Shown: one piece after another, positions 35,000-43,901 of the stretch
How positions within the stretch are numbered: position 1 is the first letter of the stretch
How the letters are laid out: every line of letters begins with the position of its first letter
Assembly: GCA_902789395.1 (NCBI GenBank)
Contig: CADANY010000006.1
Location: forward strand, 62,001 to 126,000
Length of the DNA stretch: 64,000 bases
Direction: 5' to 3'
Origin: an uncultured Bacteroidia bacterium
Lineage (GTDB): Bacteria; Bacteroidota; Bacteroidia; Bacteroidales; UBA932
Notes under the pieces: generated by a model
Database searches by the model: none
Told to the model about the DNA's origin: nothing
The model's input: only the letters and a program-made list of their open reading frames with translations
Position numbers and translations under genes: made by a program

Positions 35000-35824
35000 A
35001 TGAAATCATCCCGAAAAGTTCAGATCGTACTCCTGACTGGAGGAAGCAGCGGCATCGGAGCGGCAACGGCCCGGCTGCTGGCGGAAAACGGAATGACCGT
35101 CTATTCCGGTTCCCGGAGGGGTACTGCAGGGGAACCCCGGGAAGGGATTATCCCCATCCGCCTGGATGTGAACGACGAAAATTCCTGCCGGGAAGCCGTA
35201 GACCGGATTGTCAGCGAGCAGGGACGCCTCGACGCAGTAATCTGCAACGCCGGAAACGGGATCTATGGTCCTATTGAAGGGACGACGGATGATGAGGCGC
35301 GGTATCAATTCGAGACATGCGTGTTCGGAGGTCTGAAAACGATCCAGGCCTGTCTTCCCGTAATGCGGAAGCAGGGGTTTGGCCGGATCATCACGGTTAC
35401 ATCTGTCATGGCTATCCTCCAACTTCCCTACCAGGGGCTCTATTCAGCCGCCAAAGCGGCCATGATGTCCCTTTCGGAAAGTCTGTCCATGGAACTTAAG
35501 GGGACCGGGATCCAATGCTGCAGCATTCTCCCTGGGGATGTAGCCACCGGTTTTACCGCCGCGCGCACATTTACAGCGTATTCAAAGAGTCCGGATTGCC
35601 CCTATCGGAAGCAGATGGAGAAGAACCTCGCCCAGATTGAAAAGGACGAGAATTCCGGGATGGCCCCGGCGGTAATCGGAAAAGCCATACTCCGTCAGCT
35701 CCGGCGCAGAAGGATGAGCATACGGAAAATCCCCCGCATCGATTACAAACTGGTCGGGTTCGTGGTCAGGATCCTCCCGGAAGAATGGAAAATCCCTATT
35801 TTAGCGAAACTCTACCATGCGTAA
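35000..35824 (+). CDS. Short-chain dehydrogenase/reductase
   Basis: A 274-residue classical SDR. The cofactor motif TGGSSGIG (13-20), NAG at 83-85, catalytic S135, and Y148-x3-K152 (LYSAAKAAM) are all present. Arg39-Arg40 after the second strand favours NADP(H). Within a lipid operon a 3-ketosphinganine-reductase or acyl-chain ketoreductase role is attractive, but this is inference. A C-terminal hydrophobic segment (IDYKLVGFVVRILPEEW) may touch the membrane. It overlaps the next gene by 8 nt. Confidence 0.85.
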   Translation: MKSSRKVQIVLLTGGSSGIGAATARLLAENGMTVYSGSRRGTAGEPREGIIPIRLDVNDENSCREAVDRIVSEQGRLDAVICNAGNGIYGPIEGTTDDEARYQFETCVFGGLKTIQACLPVMRKQGFGRIITVTSVMAILQLPYQGLYSAAKAAMMSLSESLSMELKGTGIQCCSILPGDVATGFTAARTFTAYSKSPDCPYRKQMEKNLAQIEKDENSGMAPAVIGKAILRQLRRRRMSIRKIPRIDYKLVGFVVRILPEEWKIPILAKLYHA

Positions 35825-37058
35825 GATCCAAGACAAGAACAGATACTACAATCTGCTGCTCAAATACCTGATGGTCACTTTTCCCATGGCCTATCGGAAA
35901 ATTGAGCGCCGGAACCTGGATGCCATTCCCAAGGACGGAGCCGTCATCTTCGCTCCGAACCATGCCAATACGCTGATGGACGCTTTCGCCGTCCTGATTA
36001 CGGACGGTAAGCCCAAGGTATTCGTCGCGCGCGCCGATATCTTCAAGAAAAAAACGATGTCGGATATCCTGCACTTTTTCAAGATGTTGCCTATCAACCG
36101 GATACGTGATGGTGTAGAGAATCTGGCGGCCAATGATGCCATCATGAAACAATGCGTCGATGTGCTATGTGACGGCGTGCCGTTCTGCATTCTTCCGGAA
36201 GGAAGGCACAGGCCGATGCACAGTCTGCTTCCCCTGAAAAAAGGAATTGCAAGGATTGCGTTTGAAGCGTATGATCAGATCAAGGACCGGATGCCGATCT
36301 ATATCGTTCCTATCGGTCTGGAATACGAAGATTATTTCGAATTCCGCTCCCGCCTCCTGATCAATGTAGGGAAACCGCTCCACCTGCAGGAATTCGTGGC
36401 GGAACATGCAGAGTATAATGAGCAGGAACTCTACCGTCACCTGCTTCTCGACCTGAGCCAAAGGATGAAGGATACGATTATCTATCTTCCTGACGATGAG
36501 CGCTATGAGGGCGCTTGGGAAGCAGCCAATATCTTGTCCGGAAGGGATACGGCGGCAAGCGGAAACCTTCTGGAAAGAAAGCGCAGGATCCAGTCCCTTG
36601 CCGAACGGCTTCTCAAGCGACATCCGAATATTATCGAAAGGGCCCGCCGCCAGGCGGAACGTCGGAAAAAATTCGGGATTCGCCTCCGGAGCCGGATTGA
36701 CAGGAAAAAAGGGTGGGAACTCGTTATTCGCGGCCTGCTTCTGATCCTGTACTCGCCTTTCGTACTTTTGGAAGCCGTCCTGCTGCTGCCAGCCCTGGTT
36801 TTCACCGGCATCATCAAAAAGAAACTGAAAGATATCACGTTCATCAATTCGATCCGCTATGTGGCCTGCTATGTCCTGAACCCGATCGTAATGCTGATCG
36901 TGTGCCTGGCGGCTCTTTTCTTCGCTCCCTGGTGGGCCTGTCTGGCGGCCTATCTGCTTTCATGGATTGCTCCGATTGCGGTATATGATTGGTCCAATGC
37001 CGTACGGCATCTGTATTCCGATCTCAAATACCGTCAGTACAGAAAGGCGATTGAATGA
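35817..37058 (+). CDS. PlsC-like acyltransferase with C-terminal membrane anchor (second of two)
   Basis: A 413-residue protein. The catalytic block is N48-H49-x5-D55 (PNHANTLMDAF), followed by FVARADIFKK, MLPINRIRDG and LPEGRHRPMHSLLPLKKGIARIA (acceptor phosphate block). After residue 310 there are two strong hydrophobic hairpins that anchor it in the membrane. It differs clearly from the first acyltransferase, so the operon could acylate two positions. It starts 8 nt inside the SDR gene and ends in an ATGA overlap with the barrel gene. Confidence 0.82.
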   Translation: MRKIQDKNRYYNLLLKYLMVTFPMAYRKIERRNLDAIPKDGAVIFAPNHANTLMDAFAVLITDGKPKVFVARADIFKKKTMSDILHFFKMLPINRIRDGVENLAANDAIMKQCVDVLCDGVPFCILPEGRHRPMHSLLPLKKGIARIAFEAYDQIKDRMPIYIVPIGLEYEDYFEFRSRLLINVGKPLHLQEFVAEHAEYNEQELYRHLLLDLSQRMKDTIIYLPDDERYEGAWEAANILSGRDTAASGNLLERKRRIQSLAERLLKRHPNIIERARRQAERRKKFGIRLRSRIDRKKGWELVIRGLLLILYSPFVLLEAVLLLPALVFTGIIKKKLKDITFINSIRYVACYVLNPIVMLIVCLAALFFAPWWACLAAYLLSWIAPIAVYDWSNAVRHLYSDLKYRQYRKAIE

Positions 37059-38263
37059 AACGGTTCCTGCCTCTCATTCTCCTTCTGCTCGCTACCATCC
37101 CGGCTTCCGCCCAGAAGCTGGAGTCATTGGCTGCAACCGGATACTATGAGACGGGAAGCATGGATTTCGGTCCCTACTACCAGACATTCGGATATAACGA
37201 CATCGAAGGACTCAGACTCGGCTTCGGTCTTCGGACCGGGAAACTGATCAGCCGGACAGTCCGTGTCGCGACATACGGTGCCTATGGTTTCAAAGACCAC
37301 CGCTGGAAAGGCGGACTGACAACGGAATTCATGTTCGGAAATGAGCCCTGGCGTAAACTGACTCTCAGCGTACGCCATGATCTCGCCCAGCTCGGAACGG
37401 CCGCACAGCTCCGGGACAATGCATTCTTCGCCTCCGTCCTGGCCAGAAGCAAAGGCCGGAGACTGACGATGGTCGATGAGTTCAAGATATCCTACGACCA
37501 TGAAATCAAGGAGGGCTTTTTCCATTCCGTTTCTGCCGAACATTCCCGGATCTACGGGAATGAATATGTCCCTATGACCCGGCCGGACGGGACTCCGGTC
37601 AATCATTTTGACGTCGACCAGATCCAGTACCAAGCCCGTTTGTCATGGGAGGAGGCCGTCTCAAGAGGAGTCTTCGACCTGTACGTCTTCCCTACCCGGT
37701 TTCCGATTCTGACCCTGCAGGTCGGGGCCGGCAGATCGGACGGATCCCACTTCTTTCTCCGCCCTGAAGTCTCTGTCGACTGGCGGATTGCCGCCGGCGC
37801 CGCCGGAACCGGACGGCTTCACACGAGCAGCGGATGGATTTTCGGGAGAGTTCCCTACCCCATCCTGAAACTCCACGAAGCGAACAACACTTTCCTTTAC
37901 GACCGTACTTCCTTCGCCTGTATGGCCTATTACGAATATGCCTCTGACCGATGGACAGATATCTTTTACGAACATGATTTCGGCGGTATCATCTTCAGAC
38001 ATATCCCGCTTTTCCGGAAATGCCGCGAGATGGTCACGGTCAAGGCGGCATGGGGAGGCATCTCACCGTCTAACCAGGGGGAAACGGCCTTGCTTTCTCT
38101 TCCGGAGTGGACGGCACCGCTGAATAAGCCTTATGTGGAAGCGGCCGTCGGTATTGACGGTCTTCTCCGCATTTTCCGGATCGACGTAAGCCGGCGGCTG
38201 ACCCTTGCGACGGGGACTTCAAGGGACTGGGCGGTTACCTTCGGCGCCAGAGCCCTGTTCTGA
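37055..38263 (+). CDS. Stand-alone outer-membrane barrel resembling the C-terminal half of DUF5686
   Basis: A 402-residue protein with signal peptide MKRFLPLILLLLATIPASAQ. The mature part is all beta and ends in a barrel-like F. Segments such as GRVPYPILKLHEANNTFLYDRTSFACMAYYEY and TDIFYEHDFGGIIFRHIPLFRK resemble the barrel of DUF5686 proteins. The usual N-terminal carboxypeptidase-like domain and linker (about 400 residues) are absent. It closes the lipid operon with an ATGA overlap, hinting at an outer-membrane role for the lipid. The family call is from memory of the motif pattern. Confidence 0.65.
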   Translation: MKRFLPLILLLLATIPASAQKLESLAATGYYETGSMDFGPYYQTFGYNDIEGLRLGFGLRTGKLISRTVRVATYGAYGFKDHRWKGGLTTEFMFGNEPWRKLTLSVRHDLAQLGTAAQLRDNAFFASVLARSKGRRLTMVDEFKISYDHEIKEGFFHSVSAEHSRIYGNEYVPMTRPDGTPVNHFDVDQIQYQARLSWEEAVSRGVFDLYVFPTRFPILTLQVGAGRSDGSHFFLRPEVSVDWRIAAGAAGTGRLHTSSGWIFGRVPYPILKLHEANNTFLYDRTSFACMAYYEYASDRWTDIFYEHDFGGIIFRHIPLFRKCREMVTVKAAWGGISPSNQGETALLSLPEWTAPLNKPYVEAAVGIDGLLRIFRIDVSRRLTLATGTSRDWAVTFGARALF

Positions 38264-38264
38264 T

Positions 38265-39269
38265 TCAATTATACTGGGGAGCAGTCGAAACAGCGGGCAT
38301 CTGGACGGGAACGACCGTACAGGTCTCGGCAGATACGAATCCCAACCCGCCGGAAACATTCGATGGAAGCGTTGTCGGTTCTACCAGAAGGCCCATCTCA
38401 TACCCGAAAGCCTCGAAATTATCAAGCGCCTTGAGATATCGGTAGTAGCTCAGGTCAAGGGTGAAAATCTTTACGAGAACGACGGGATTGAGGGTCCATT
38501 TCGAAGAGGTGACTTCATAGGCAGCCTGCTTGAAGACCTCCGCCGGAATCCATACCCTGACCCCGCAGGAACTGTCTTTGAAGAGATTATCCGTAAAAAC
38601 GCAGAATCTGTTTTCCGGCATGACGGCAGACAGGATACCGCTGTCTCCGGAACGTCCTTCGTTGATGACGGGATCCGAAGAGGCATCAAAGATGCTGCGG
38701 TCCGTCTGGACGAAATGCTTCGTGACAGGATCGTTCCCGTCATAACTCGTCACTTCCGTATCAACATCAAGGTCCAACCGGTAGAAGGAATCGTCCCCTT
38801 TTATATCCGAAAAACGGATATCAAACCGATAGGATTCTTCCGTCCCGTAAGACAGATCGATCGTATGCGAAGACCACTCGACGTCAAAAGGATCAACGGC
38901 CTCTGGGAATACGACACTTGCCTTGGCCTCATAGGGGGGACGACTGACATGGATGGTCACCCTGTCCCCAGCCTTGAAGGATGCCTCGAAACGATACATG
39001 GAAGATTCATAATACTCTTCCTGAATAATTTCTTCGGCCTGGATCTGAGCTCCCCCATTGACAGAAACGCTGACATGGGCATTGTCGAAAGGATCTACGC
39101 GATTGAGCTGGCTGGTCGTCAGATAGATAATATGTTCTGTCTGATCCGTCCTGAGATGGGCATTGATAACCGGGAGGGGTTCCATCTCATCTACCTGGAT
39201 CTCAACGGTGTTGATACAGGAAACAGCTCCGAAAGAAAGGATTGTCAGCAATATAAAGAATTTTCTCAT
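38265..39269 (-). CDS. DUF4249 lipoprotein, partner of the TonB-dependent receptor
   Basis: A 334-residue lipoprotein (LSFGAVSC18). The start INTVEIQVDEMEPLPVINAHLR and the middle VHVSVNGG-like and VTIHVSRPPYEAKASVVFP segments match DUF4249, a beta-rich surface lipoprotein family usually encoded beside TonB-dependent receptors. It ends 1 nt from the convergent barrel gene and starts 4 nt after the receptor gene. It probably sits on the cell surface and helps bind the receptor's ligand. The ligand is unknown. Confidence 0.85.
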   Translation of the reverse strand: MRKFFILLTILSFGAVSCINTVEIQVDEMEPLPVINAHLRTDQTEHIIYLTTSQLNRVDPFDNAHVSVSVNGGAQIQAEEIIQEEYYESSMYRFEASFKAGDRVTIHVSRPPYEAKASVVFPEAVDPFDVEWSSHTIDLSYGTEESYRFDIRFSDIKGDDSFYRLDLDVDTEVTSYDGNDPVTKHFVQTDRSIFDASSDPVINEGRSGDSGILSAVMPENRFCVFTDNLFKDSSCGVRVWIPAEVFKQAAYEVTSSKWTLNPVVLVKIFTLDLSYYRYLKALDNFEAFGYEMGLLVEPTTLPSNVSGGLGFVSAETCTVVPVQMPAVSTAPQYN

Positions 39270-39273
39270 AGTT

Positions 39274-41703
39274 TCAGAAAGTCAGGGTATAACTCAAGGA
39301 CGGAAGAATAGGAAGTATCGTCACTTTCTCCATCGTAAGATAGTTCTCGAAAGTCCGTTGTAATTCGTCCCAACGGGTTTCATACCGAAGATAGACGAAA
39401 TTCGGATTCATCTGATTGTAAACATTATAGACGCTCAGATTCAGAATTCCTTCTGTTCTCCGATGGAAGAAATGGTAATTCACGCCAAGACTCAACCGGT
39501 GCGAAGCCGGCAGCCGGAAATTGTTGCGTCCGCTGACGTAATCGGCATCCCGGATCCGGCCTTCGGGATCGAGGACGGATGTCGTCCGGGAATAAAGGGT
39601 CGTCGTACCGCCTGAGGCATAGGACCAGGCTACATTCGCGTCGATCGTGGGACTGAAAGTCCAGTTGAAATTGATGTTCACACTATGCCTCCTGTCGTAC
39701 TTATAAGGGAACCAGCGACCCATATTGATCGTACCGTCCGGGAAACGGCGCTCTGACTTGGAAAGCGTATAGGCGATCCATCCGGTTGCTTTCCCTGCTG
39801 TTTTCTGGGCCATGAGTTCCAGTCCCGCAGCCCTTCCCTGGCCCATTTCGACATTCTTTTCCCAGTCTGTGCTGGAAGCGATGACAAGCGTCCCGTCCTT
39901 ATATTCCAGTATATTGTTGATCGCCTTGAAATATCCTTCCACAGAAAACTCCCAGCCTGATAGCCGGTCATAATACAGCCCGGCGGAAAACTGGTCTGAA
40001 GTAACCGGACGTATGTCCTTTGTGATCGGTACCCAAAGATCGATCGGCAGGGAAACCTGTGCGGAACTGAGGAGATGGACATACTGGGCCATCCTCGCAT
40101 ACCCGGCTTTGGCCGTCATTCCGAAAGGCAGGACGTACTTGAGAGAAATACGCGGCTGCAGGTTCCAATACCCCCGCCCCTCCGTCAGAAAAAGGGACAG
40201 GCGGCCTCCGGGATTGACAGTCAGTGATTCTCCCAGCGCGATGTCATCCTCCGCGTAGAGGGAGATATCATGTCCTCCATAGGTATACTGGTTGCCATAT
40301 CGGTACTGAAACTGCTTTTTGTCACCTTCCGGTCCGATTTCCGAATTCAGCAGGGTCAGTGTTTCGGGAATGAATGTATGGTAAATATACTCGGTACCGA
40401 ATTTTACCAGATGGGCCGGCAAGGGTACATAATCAAAATCCAGTTTTGCGCTGAGATCCCGGATCCCCGAACGGTAAGACACATCATAATTCATTGATGT
40501 GGAAGAATTCCCGTCATAGATCTTCTCTACAGTGTCTGAGCCCATCAGCATCCGGTAGCGGTTGAAGGCTAGCGTCGTATTGGCAAAAAGTTTCTGACTG
40601 AAAATATGATTCCACCGAAGGGAAACGACATCGTTGCCCCAGGAAAGCTGCGTATCGGTCCGGAAGGTAGACCTGTATGCCGCGCCGTCCCCAGGGTCAT
40701 CCATCTTGTCCGAATCCTCGTCGGCGTCCAGCAGGAAACGGTCGCGCCCGCTGTAGGCACCGAGGAAAAAACGGTCCCTGTCGCTGAGACGCCAGCTGAG
40801 TTTCCCGTTCAGATCGTAGAAATAATAATTGACATACTCCCCGTCCGGCATCAGTTTCCGGATGAGCGGGGCCCAAACGGCTGTATGCATTCCACGTCCG
40901 CTGATGGAGTAACTGAGGCGGTCGCGGATAATAGGTCCTTCAAGATGGAATTTCTCACTGACGGCTCCGACGGACACATTACCGTGCATCTCTTTCATAT
41001 TGCCGTCATTGGTACGGATGTCCACAATGCTGGATACCCTGCCTCCATACCTTGCCGGAAAGGAGCCTTTATAGAGCGTAACCTTCTTGACGGCTTCCGG
41101 CTGGAAAACAGAGAAAAGACCCATCATGTGGTCAACGTTATAGATCGGGACTCCATCCAGGAGGATCAGGTTCTCGTCAGGACCGCCTCCTCGGACATAG
41201 AGTCCCGTAAAGCCCTCATTTCCTCCCTGGACGCCCGGCATCATCTGGATCGCCTTCAGCACATCCGCCTCGCCGAAAATAACCGGCGTATTCCGGATCT
41301 GGGCAAGGGGGACTTCGATCGCTCCGAGATAGGTCGACGCAATCCCGGCATCTTTCTGTGCCACGACGGTAGACGCAGACAGTACAAGATCGGGGGCCAG
41401 CGAGACGTTTATAACCGTATCCCTTTGAAGAAGAATATCTTCCATATGCGAGCCATAACCGACGTAGCTGTACTGCAGACGGGTGCTTCCCTCCGGAAGG
41501 GTCAGGCTGTAATACCCGTATACATTGGTTACAGCCCCCGTTTTTCCGGACGGACCGGCAAGGGAGAGTACACCGGCTCCAATCAGGGTCTCCCCTGACC
41601 TTTCATCCGTAATATATCCGCTGACCGTTACCCCGCTCCGGGTTTGGGCAGGCAGCATCGCGTACATCACGGAAAGGACGGCTATGGACAGGATTTTCTT
41701 CAT
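39274..41703 (-). CDS. TonB-dependent receptor with carboxypeptidase-like N-terminal domain
   Basis: An 809-residue outer-membrane protein with signal peptide ending MLPAQ. Residues about 25-105 are a CarboxypepD_reg beta-sandwich (VSGYITDERSGETLIGAGV). The plug follows (ALQ-type segment VLKAIQMMPGVQGGNEGFTGLYVRGGGPDENLILLDGVPIYN, then FPARYGGRVSSIVDI). The rest is a barrel ending in a terminal Phe. It imports a substrate with energy from TonB. No SusD follows; the partner is a DUF4249 lipoprotein, so the substrate need not be a glycan. It lies 3 nt after prsW in the trmO operon. Confidence 0.93.
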   Translation of the reverse strand: MKKILSIAVLSVMYAMLPAQTRSGVTVSGYITDERSGETLIGAGVLSLAGPSGKTGAVTNVYGYYSLTLPEGSTRLQYSYVGYGSHMEDILLQRDTVINVSLAPDLVLSASTVVAQKDAGIASTYLGAIEVPLAQIRNTPVIFGEADVLKAIQMMPGVQGGNEGFTGLYVRGGGPDENLILLDGVPIYNVDHMMGLFSVFQPEAVKKVTLYKGSFPARYGGRVSSIVDIRTNDGNMKEMHGNVSVGAVSEKFHLEGPIIRDRLSYSISGRGMHTAVWAPLIRKLMPDGEYVNYYFYDLNGKLSWRLSDRDRFFLGAYSGRDRFLLDADEDSDKMDDPGDGAAYRSTFRTDTQLSWGNDVVSLRWNHIFSQKLFANTTLAFNRYRMLMGSDTVEKIYDGNSSTSMNYDVSYRSGIRDLSAKLDFDYVPLPAHLVKFGTEYIYHTFIPETLTLLNSEIGPEGDKKQFQYRYGNQYTYGGHDISLYAEDDIALGESLTVNPGGRLSLFLTEGRGYWNLQPRISLKYVLPFGMTAKAGYARMAQYVHLLSSAQVSLPIDLWVPITKDIRPVTSDQFSAGLYYDRLSGWEFSVEGYFKAINNILEYKDGTLVIASSTDWEKNVEMGQGRAAGLELMAQKTAGKATGWIAYTLSKSERRFPDGTINMGRWFPYKYDRRHSVNINFNWTFSPTIDANVAWSYASGGTTTLYSRTTSVLDPEGRIRDADYVSGRNNFRLPASHRLSLGVNYHFFHRRTEGILNLSVYNVYNQMNPNFVYLRYETRWDELQRTFENYLTMEKVTILPILPSLSYTLTF

Positions 41704-41706
41704 CTG

Positions 41707-42447
41707 TTACTGTTCATCGATTCCACTTCCGGTCGAAGCATCGGAGGAGTCCGCAATCAGATGCTCTTTCATCCGCTGCCGCGCCCACTGGATCATCTTG
41801 AAGCAAAGCAGAAGGATTGCGACTGTAATACAGCCGCTGAGTTCAGGAGAAACGGCGGACATCATCGCAATCGTATCATAGAGCCCGTGGCCGACGACCG
41901 GAACGAGCCACATGAGGATTCCTGCCATCGGAGCACGATAGCGGTCGAAATGATGCAGGGAATAATAGTATCCCATGATAACGGCAAAGCCGAAATGACC
42001 GGGAATGGCCGTCAGCGAGCGGCCGATACCGGTCGTGACCCATTCCGTTCCGGAGGCAAAGAGGTATTCGATATTTTCGAAAGCGGCAAATCCCATTCCG
42101 ACCGAAACGGCATAAACAATGCCGTCCATCCGCTCGTCAAAATACTTGTTATTTCTCAAGAACATCCACAAACAGAATAACTTGGCTGTCTCCTCCGGAA
42201 TAGCGGCTCCGAAAAAAGCCGTTGCGAAAGCTCCGCCGAAAGAAGATATCTCCGACGGGAAAAAACCGAGATTCCGCAGTGGGATCGAAATCATCAGCGA
42301 ACAGAAAACGGAAAGCCAGCCGATGAAAAACGCCTTGACGACCTGTCCCAGCGGCTCGCGCTGGTATTTATCCTGCAGATAAGTATAAAAGAGAAGGATG
42401 ACCGCAGGCAGGACGGCCAGTCCGATAACGAGTCGTGTATCAGCCAT
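41707..42447 (-). CDS. PrsW-family intramembrane glutamic protease
   Basis: A 246-residue protein with about seven membrane helices. Family motifs are EETAKLF (the catalytic pair of Glu), GFAAFENIEYLF and HGLYDTIAMM. PrsW in Bacillus clips the anti-sigma factor RsiW in response to envelope stress. A similar cut of an anti-sigma or lipoprotein here is inference. The gene overlaps trmO by 8 nt and precedes the TonB-dependent receptor by 3 nt. Confidence 0.88.
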   Translation of the reverse strand: MADTRLVIGLAVLPAVILLFYTYLQDKYQREPLGQVVKAFFIGWLSVFCSLMISIPLRNLGFFPSEISSFGGAFATAFFGAAIPEETAKLFCLWMFLRNNKYFDERMDGIVYAVSVGMGFAAFENIEYLFASGTEWVTTGIGRSLTAIPGHFGFAVIMGYYYSLHHFDRYRAPMAGILMWLVPVVGHGLYDTIAMMSAVSPELSGCITVAILLLCFKMIQWARQRMKEHLIADSSDASTGSGIDEQ

Positions 42448-43120
42448 AGTATTCGATATCAGTAACGGTTAATAGATGATTGACAACGGTAAAGCGGACA
42501 TTATAGCCATCGAAAAGAAGGCCGTACGTCCTGTCCGATCCCGTCTGGTAAGCCGGACGGGGATCCAATTCCAACAATTCCCGGAGAGCGTCCCTCCGAG
42601 CCGGGGGAAAGGGCGTTTCGACTGCGAAACAAACCTCCAGCTGCGGTTCCGGTGCGCCGTTTACAAATCCCTTCGCAGCATCCGGAAAAGCGTCTGCATA
42701 GGCGATATAGGGCTTGATGTCATAGACCGGTGTCCCGTCCATCAGATCCGCTCCGGAGACATGCAGGACAGGTCCCTCGTCGGTCGTTATTTCCGTGCGG
42801 ACCAGCCGGACGGCAGACAGTCCCAGCGGGTTGGGCCGGAATGGGGATCGGGTCGCCCAGACGCCCATGGATCTGTTCCCTCCGAGCCTCGGCGGCCGGA
42901 CAGTCGGCTGCCACACTCCCTTGGCCGGCTTGTTGGCAGAGAAACCCCAGATCAGCCAGATCCGGTCGAAACCTTCCAGTCCTCTGACCGCATTGACATC
43001 CCGGTAGGTTTCCGTGAAAACAATCCGCCCTTCCAGCGAAGCGGCCAGACCGCTTTGGCGGGGCAGACCGAATTTGGACCCGACCGGTCCCCTATAGTAT
43101 GCGACAGGTTCTATGATCAT
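42440..43120 (-). CDS. trmO: tRNA m6t6A37 methyltransferase
   Basis: A 226-residue member of the TsaA/TrmO family. It adds a methyl group from S-adenosylmethionine to t6A37 in some threonine tRNAs. Motifs are GVWATRSPFRPNPLGLSAVRL, DRIWLIWGF, LHVSGADLMDGTPVYDIKPYI and a C-terminal DPRPAY. The frame starts two codons earlier at a TTG, but that codon lies within the -7 box, so the ATG at 43120 (MIIEPVAYYRGP) is the start. It leads the operon with prsW, the receptor and DUF4249. Confidence 0.93.
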   Translation of the reverse strand: MIIEPVAYYRGPVGSKFGLPRQSGLAASLEGRIVFTETYRDVNAVRGLEGFDRIWLIWGFSANKPAKGVWQPTVRPPRLGGNRSMGVWATRSPFRPNPLGLSAVRLVRTEITTDEGPVLHVSGADLMDGTPVYDIKPYIAYADAFPDAAKGFVNGAPEPQLEVCFAVETPFPPARRDALRELLELDPRPAYQTGSDRTYGLLFDGYNVRFTVVNHLLTVTDIEYYG

Positions 43121-43123
43121 ATA

Positions 43124-43154
43124 CAAAGGTAAAACCTTTCCCCGAAAACATCAA
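43124..43154 (-). promoter_or_regulatory. Promoter of the trmO-prsW-receptor-DUF4249 operon
   Basis: TTG (43154-43152) and TACCTTTG (43131-43124) are separated by exactly 20 nt on the minus strand. The box ends 3 nt before the trmO ATG, which decides that start and implies an almost leaderless message. Confidence 0.7.
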
Positions 43155-43157
43155 GGG

Positions 43158-43901
43158 TCAGAACCCCCAAGTCAGGGAAAAACCGTATGCGGACTGTCTT
43201 CCACACCGTTCCAGGCGGGGAAGCAGGGAGAGGGTTCCCTCATGGCGCGGAAACAGCCTTCTTTCGTATGGGAGCAGCCAATATCCGATATTTGCGCTCA
43301 GGATTCCGACGGCCGCCCCACCGAGTATATCGTTGAACCAGTGACGGTTATTGTAGATTCTCAGAAATCCCGTTCCTGCGGCGGCTACATAGGCGCCGGC
43401 TCCCCACCAGGGTCCATACTCTTTCCGGATGAGTTCGGCCCCCATGAAAGCCGTCGCGGTATGACCGGAAGGGAGCGAATTGCGGGCAGACTCGTCGGGG
43501 CGCAAATCCCGGACGGTATATTTGATCGAATTGACCATGATCCCGAGAGAAAGCCATGATGTCGCAAGAATAAGAGTCCGCTCCCCCAGACTATGATCCC
43601 GTCTCCCGGCCAAACCGATCAACATATAGGCGGCGGCAGGGGCATACTGAATATAATCGTCTGCATGGATATACCGATCGCCCCGGATTTGTCCAGACCA
43701 GGAGCGTACCCTATCGTTGATATGGCTTTCGAACCATGGATTCGCTACGCCGACGGCCCCGACGGTCATCGTCGCTGCTGGAAGGATTAACTGGGGCCAA
43801 CGGAAGCGTTCGCTGCCGGCCACAGATATCGAATCTTTCTTTTGCGCTGCAAGCGGAATAAACAACAGAAAAAGAAAAACCAAGGATAGGGCCTTTCTCA
43901 T
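43158..43901 (-). CDS. PAP2-family phosphatase, exported
   Basis: A 247-residue protein with signal peptide MRKALSLVFLFLLFIPLAAQ and several hydrophobic segments. The three acid-phosphatase motifs are intact: K-x6-RP (KYTVRDLRP), PSGH (SLPSGHTATAF) and R-x5-H-x3-D (RIYNNRHWFND). Members dephosphorylate lipid phosphates such as undecaprenyl pyrophosphate or lipid A, usually on the periplasmic side. It overlaps the start region of the preceding truncated GH106-like gene by 4 nt in ATGA, so both are co-translated. Confidence 0.92.
   Translation of the reverse strand: MRKALSLVFLFLLFIPLAAQKKDSISVAGSERFRWPQLILPAATMTVGAVGVANPWFESHINDRVRSWSGQIRGDRYIHADDYIQYAPAAAYMLIGLAGRRDHSLGERTLILATSWLSLGIMVNSIKYTVRDLRPDESARNSLPSGHTATAFMGAELIRKEYGPWWGAGAYVAAAGTGFLRIYNNRHWFNDILGGAAVGILSANIGYWLLPYERRLFPRHEGTLSLLPRLERCGRQSAYGFSLTWGF

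Noticed and set aside
43121..43126. TTG start for trmO giving two extra residues
   Set aside because: The TTG lies within the TACCTTTG promoter box, so it would not be transcribed into the message as a start.
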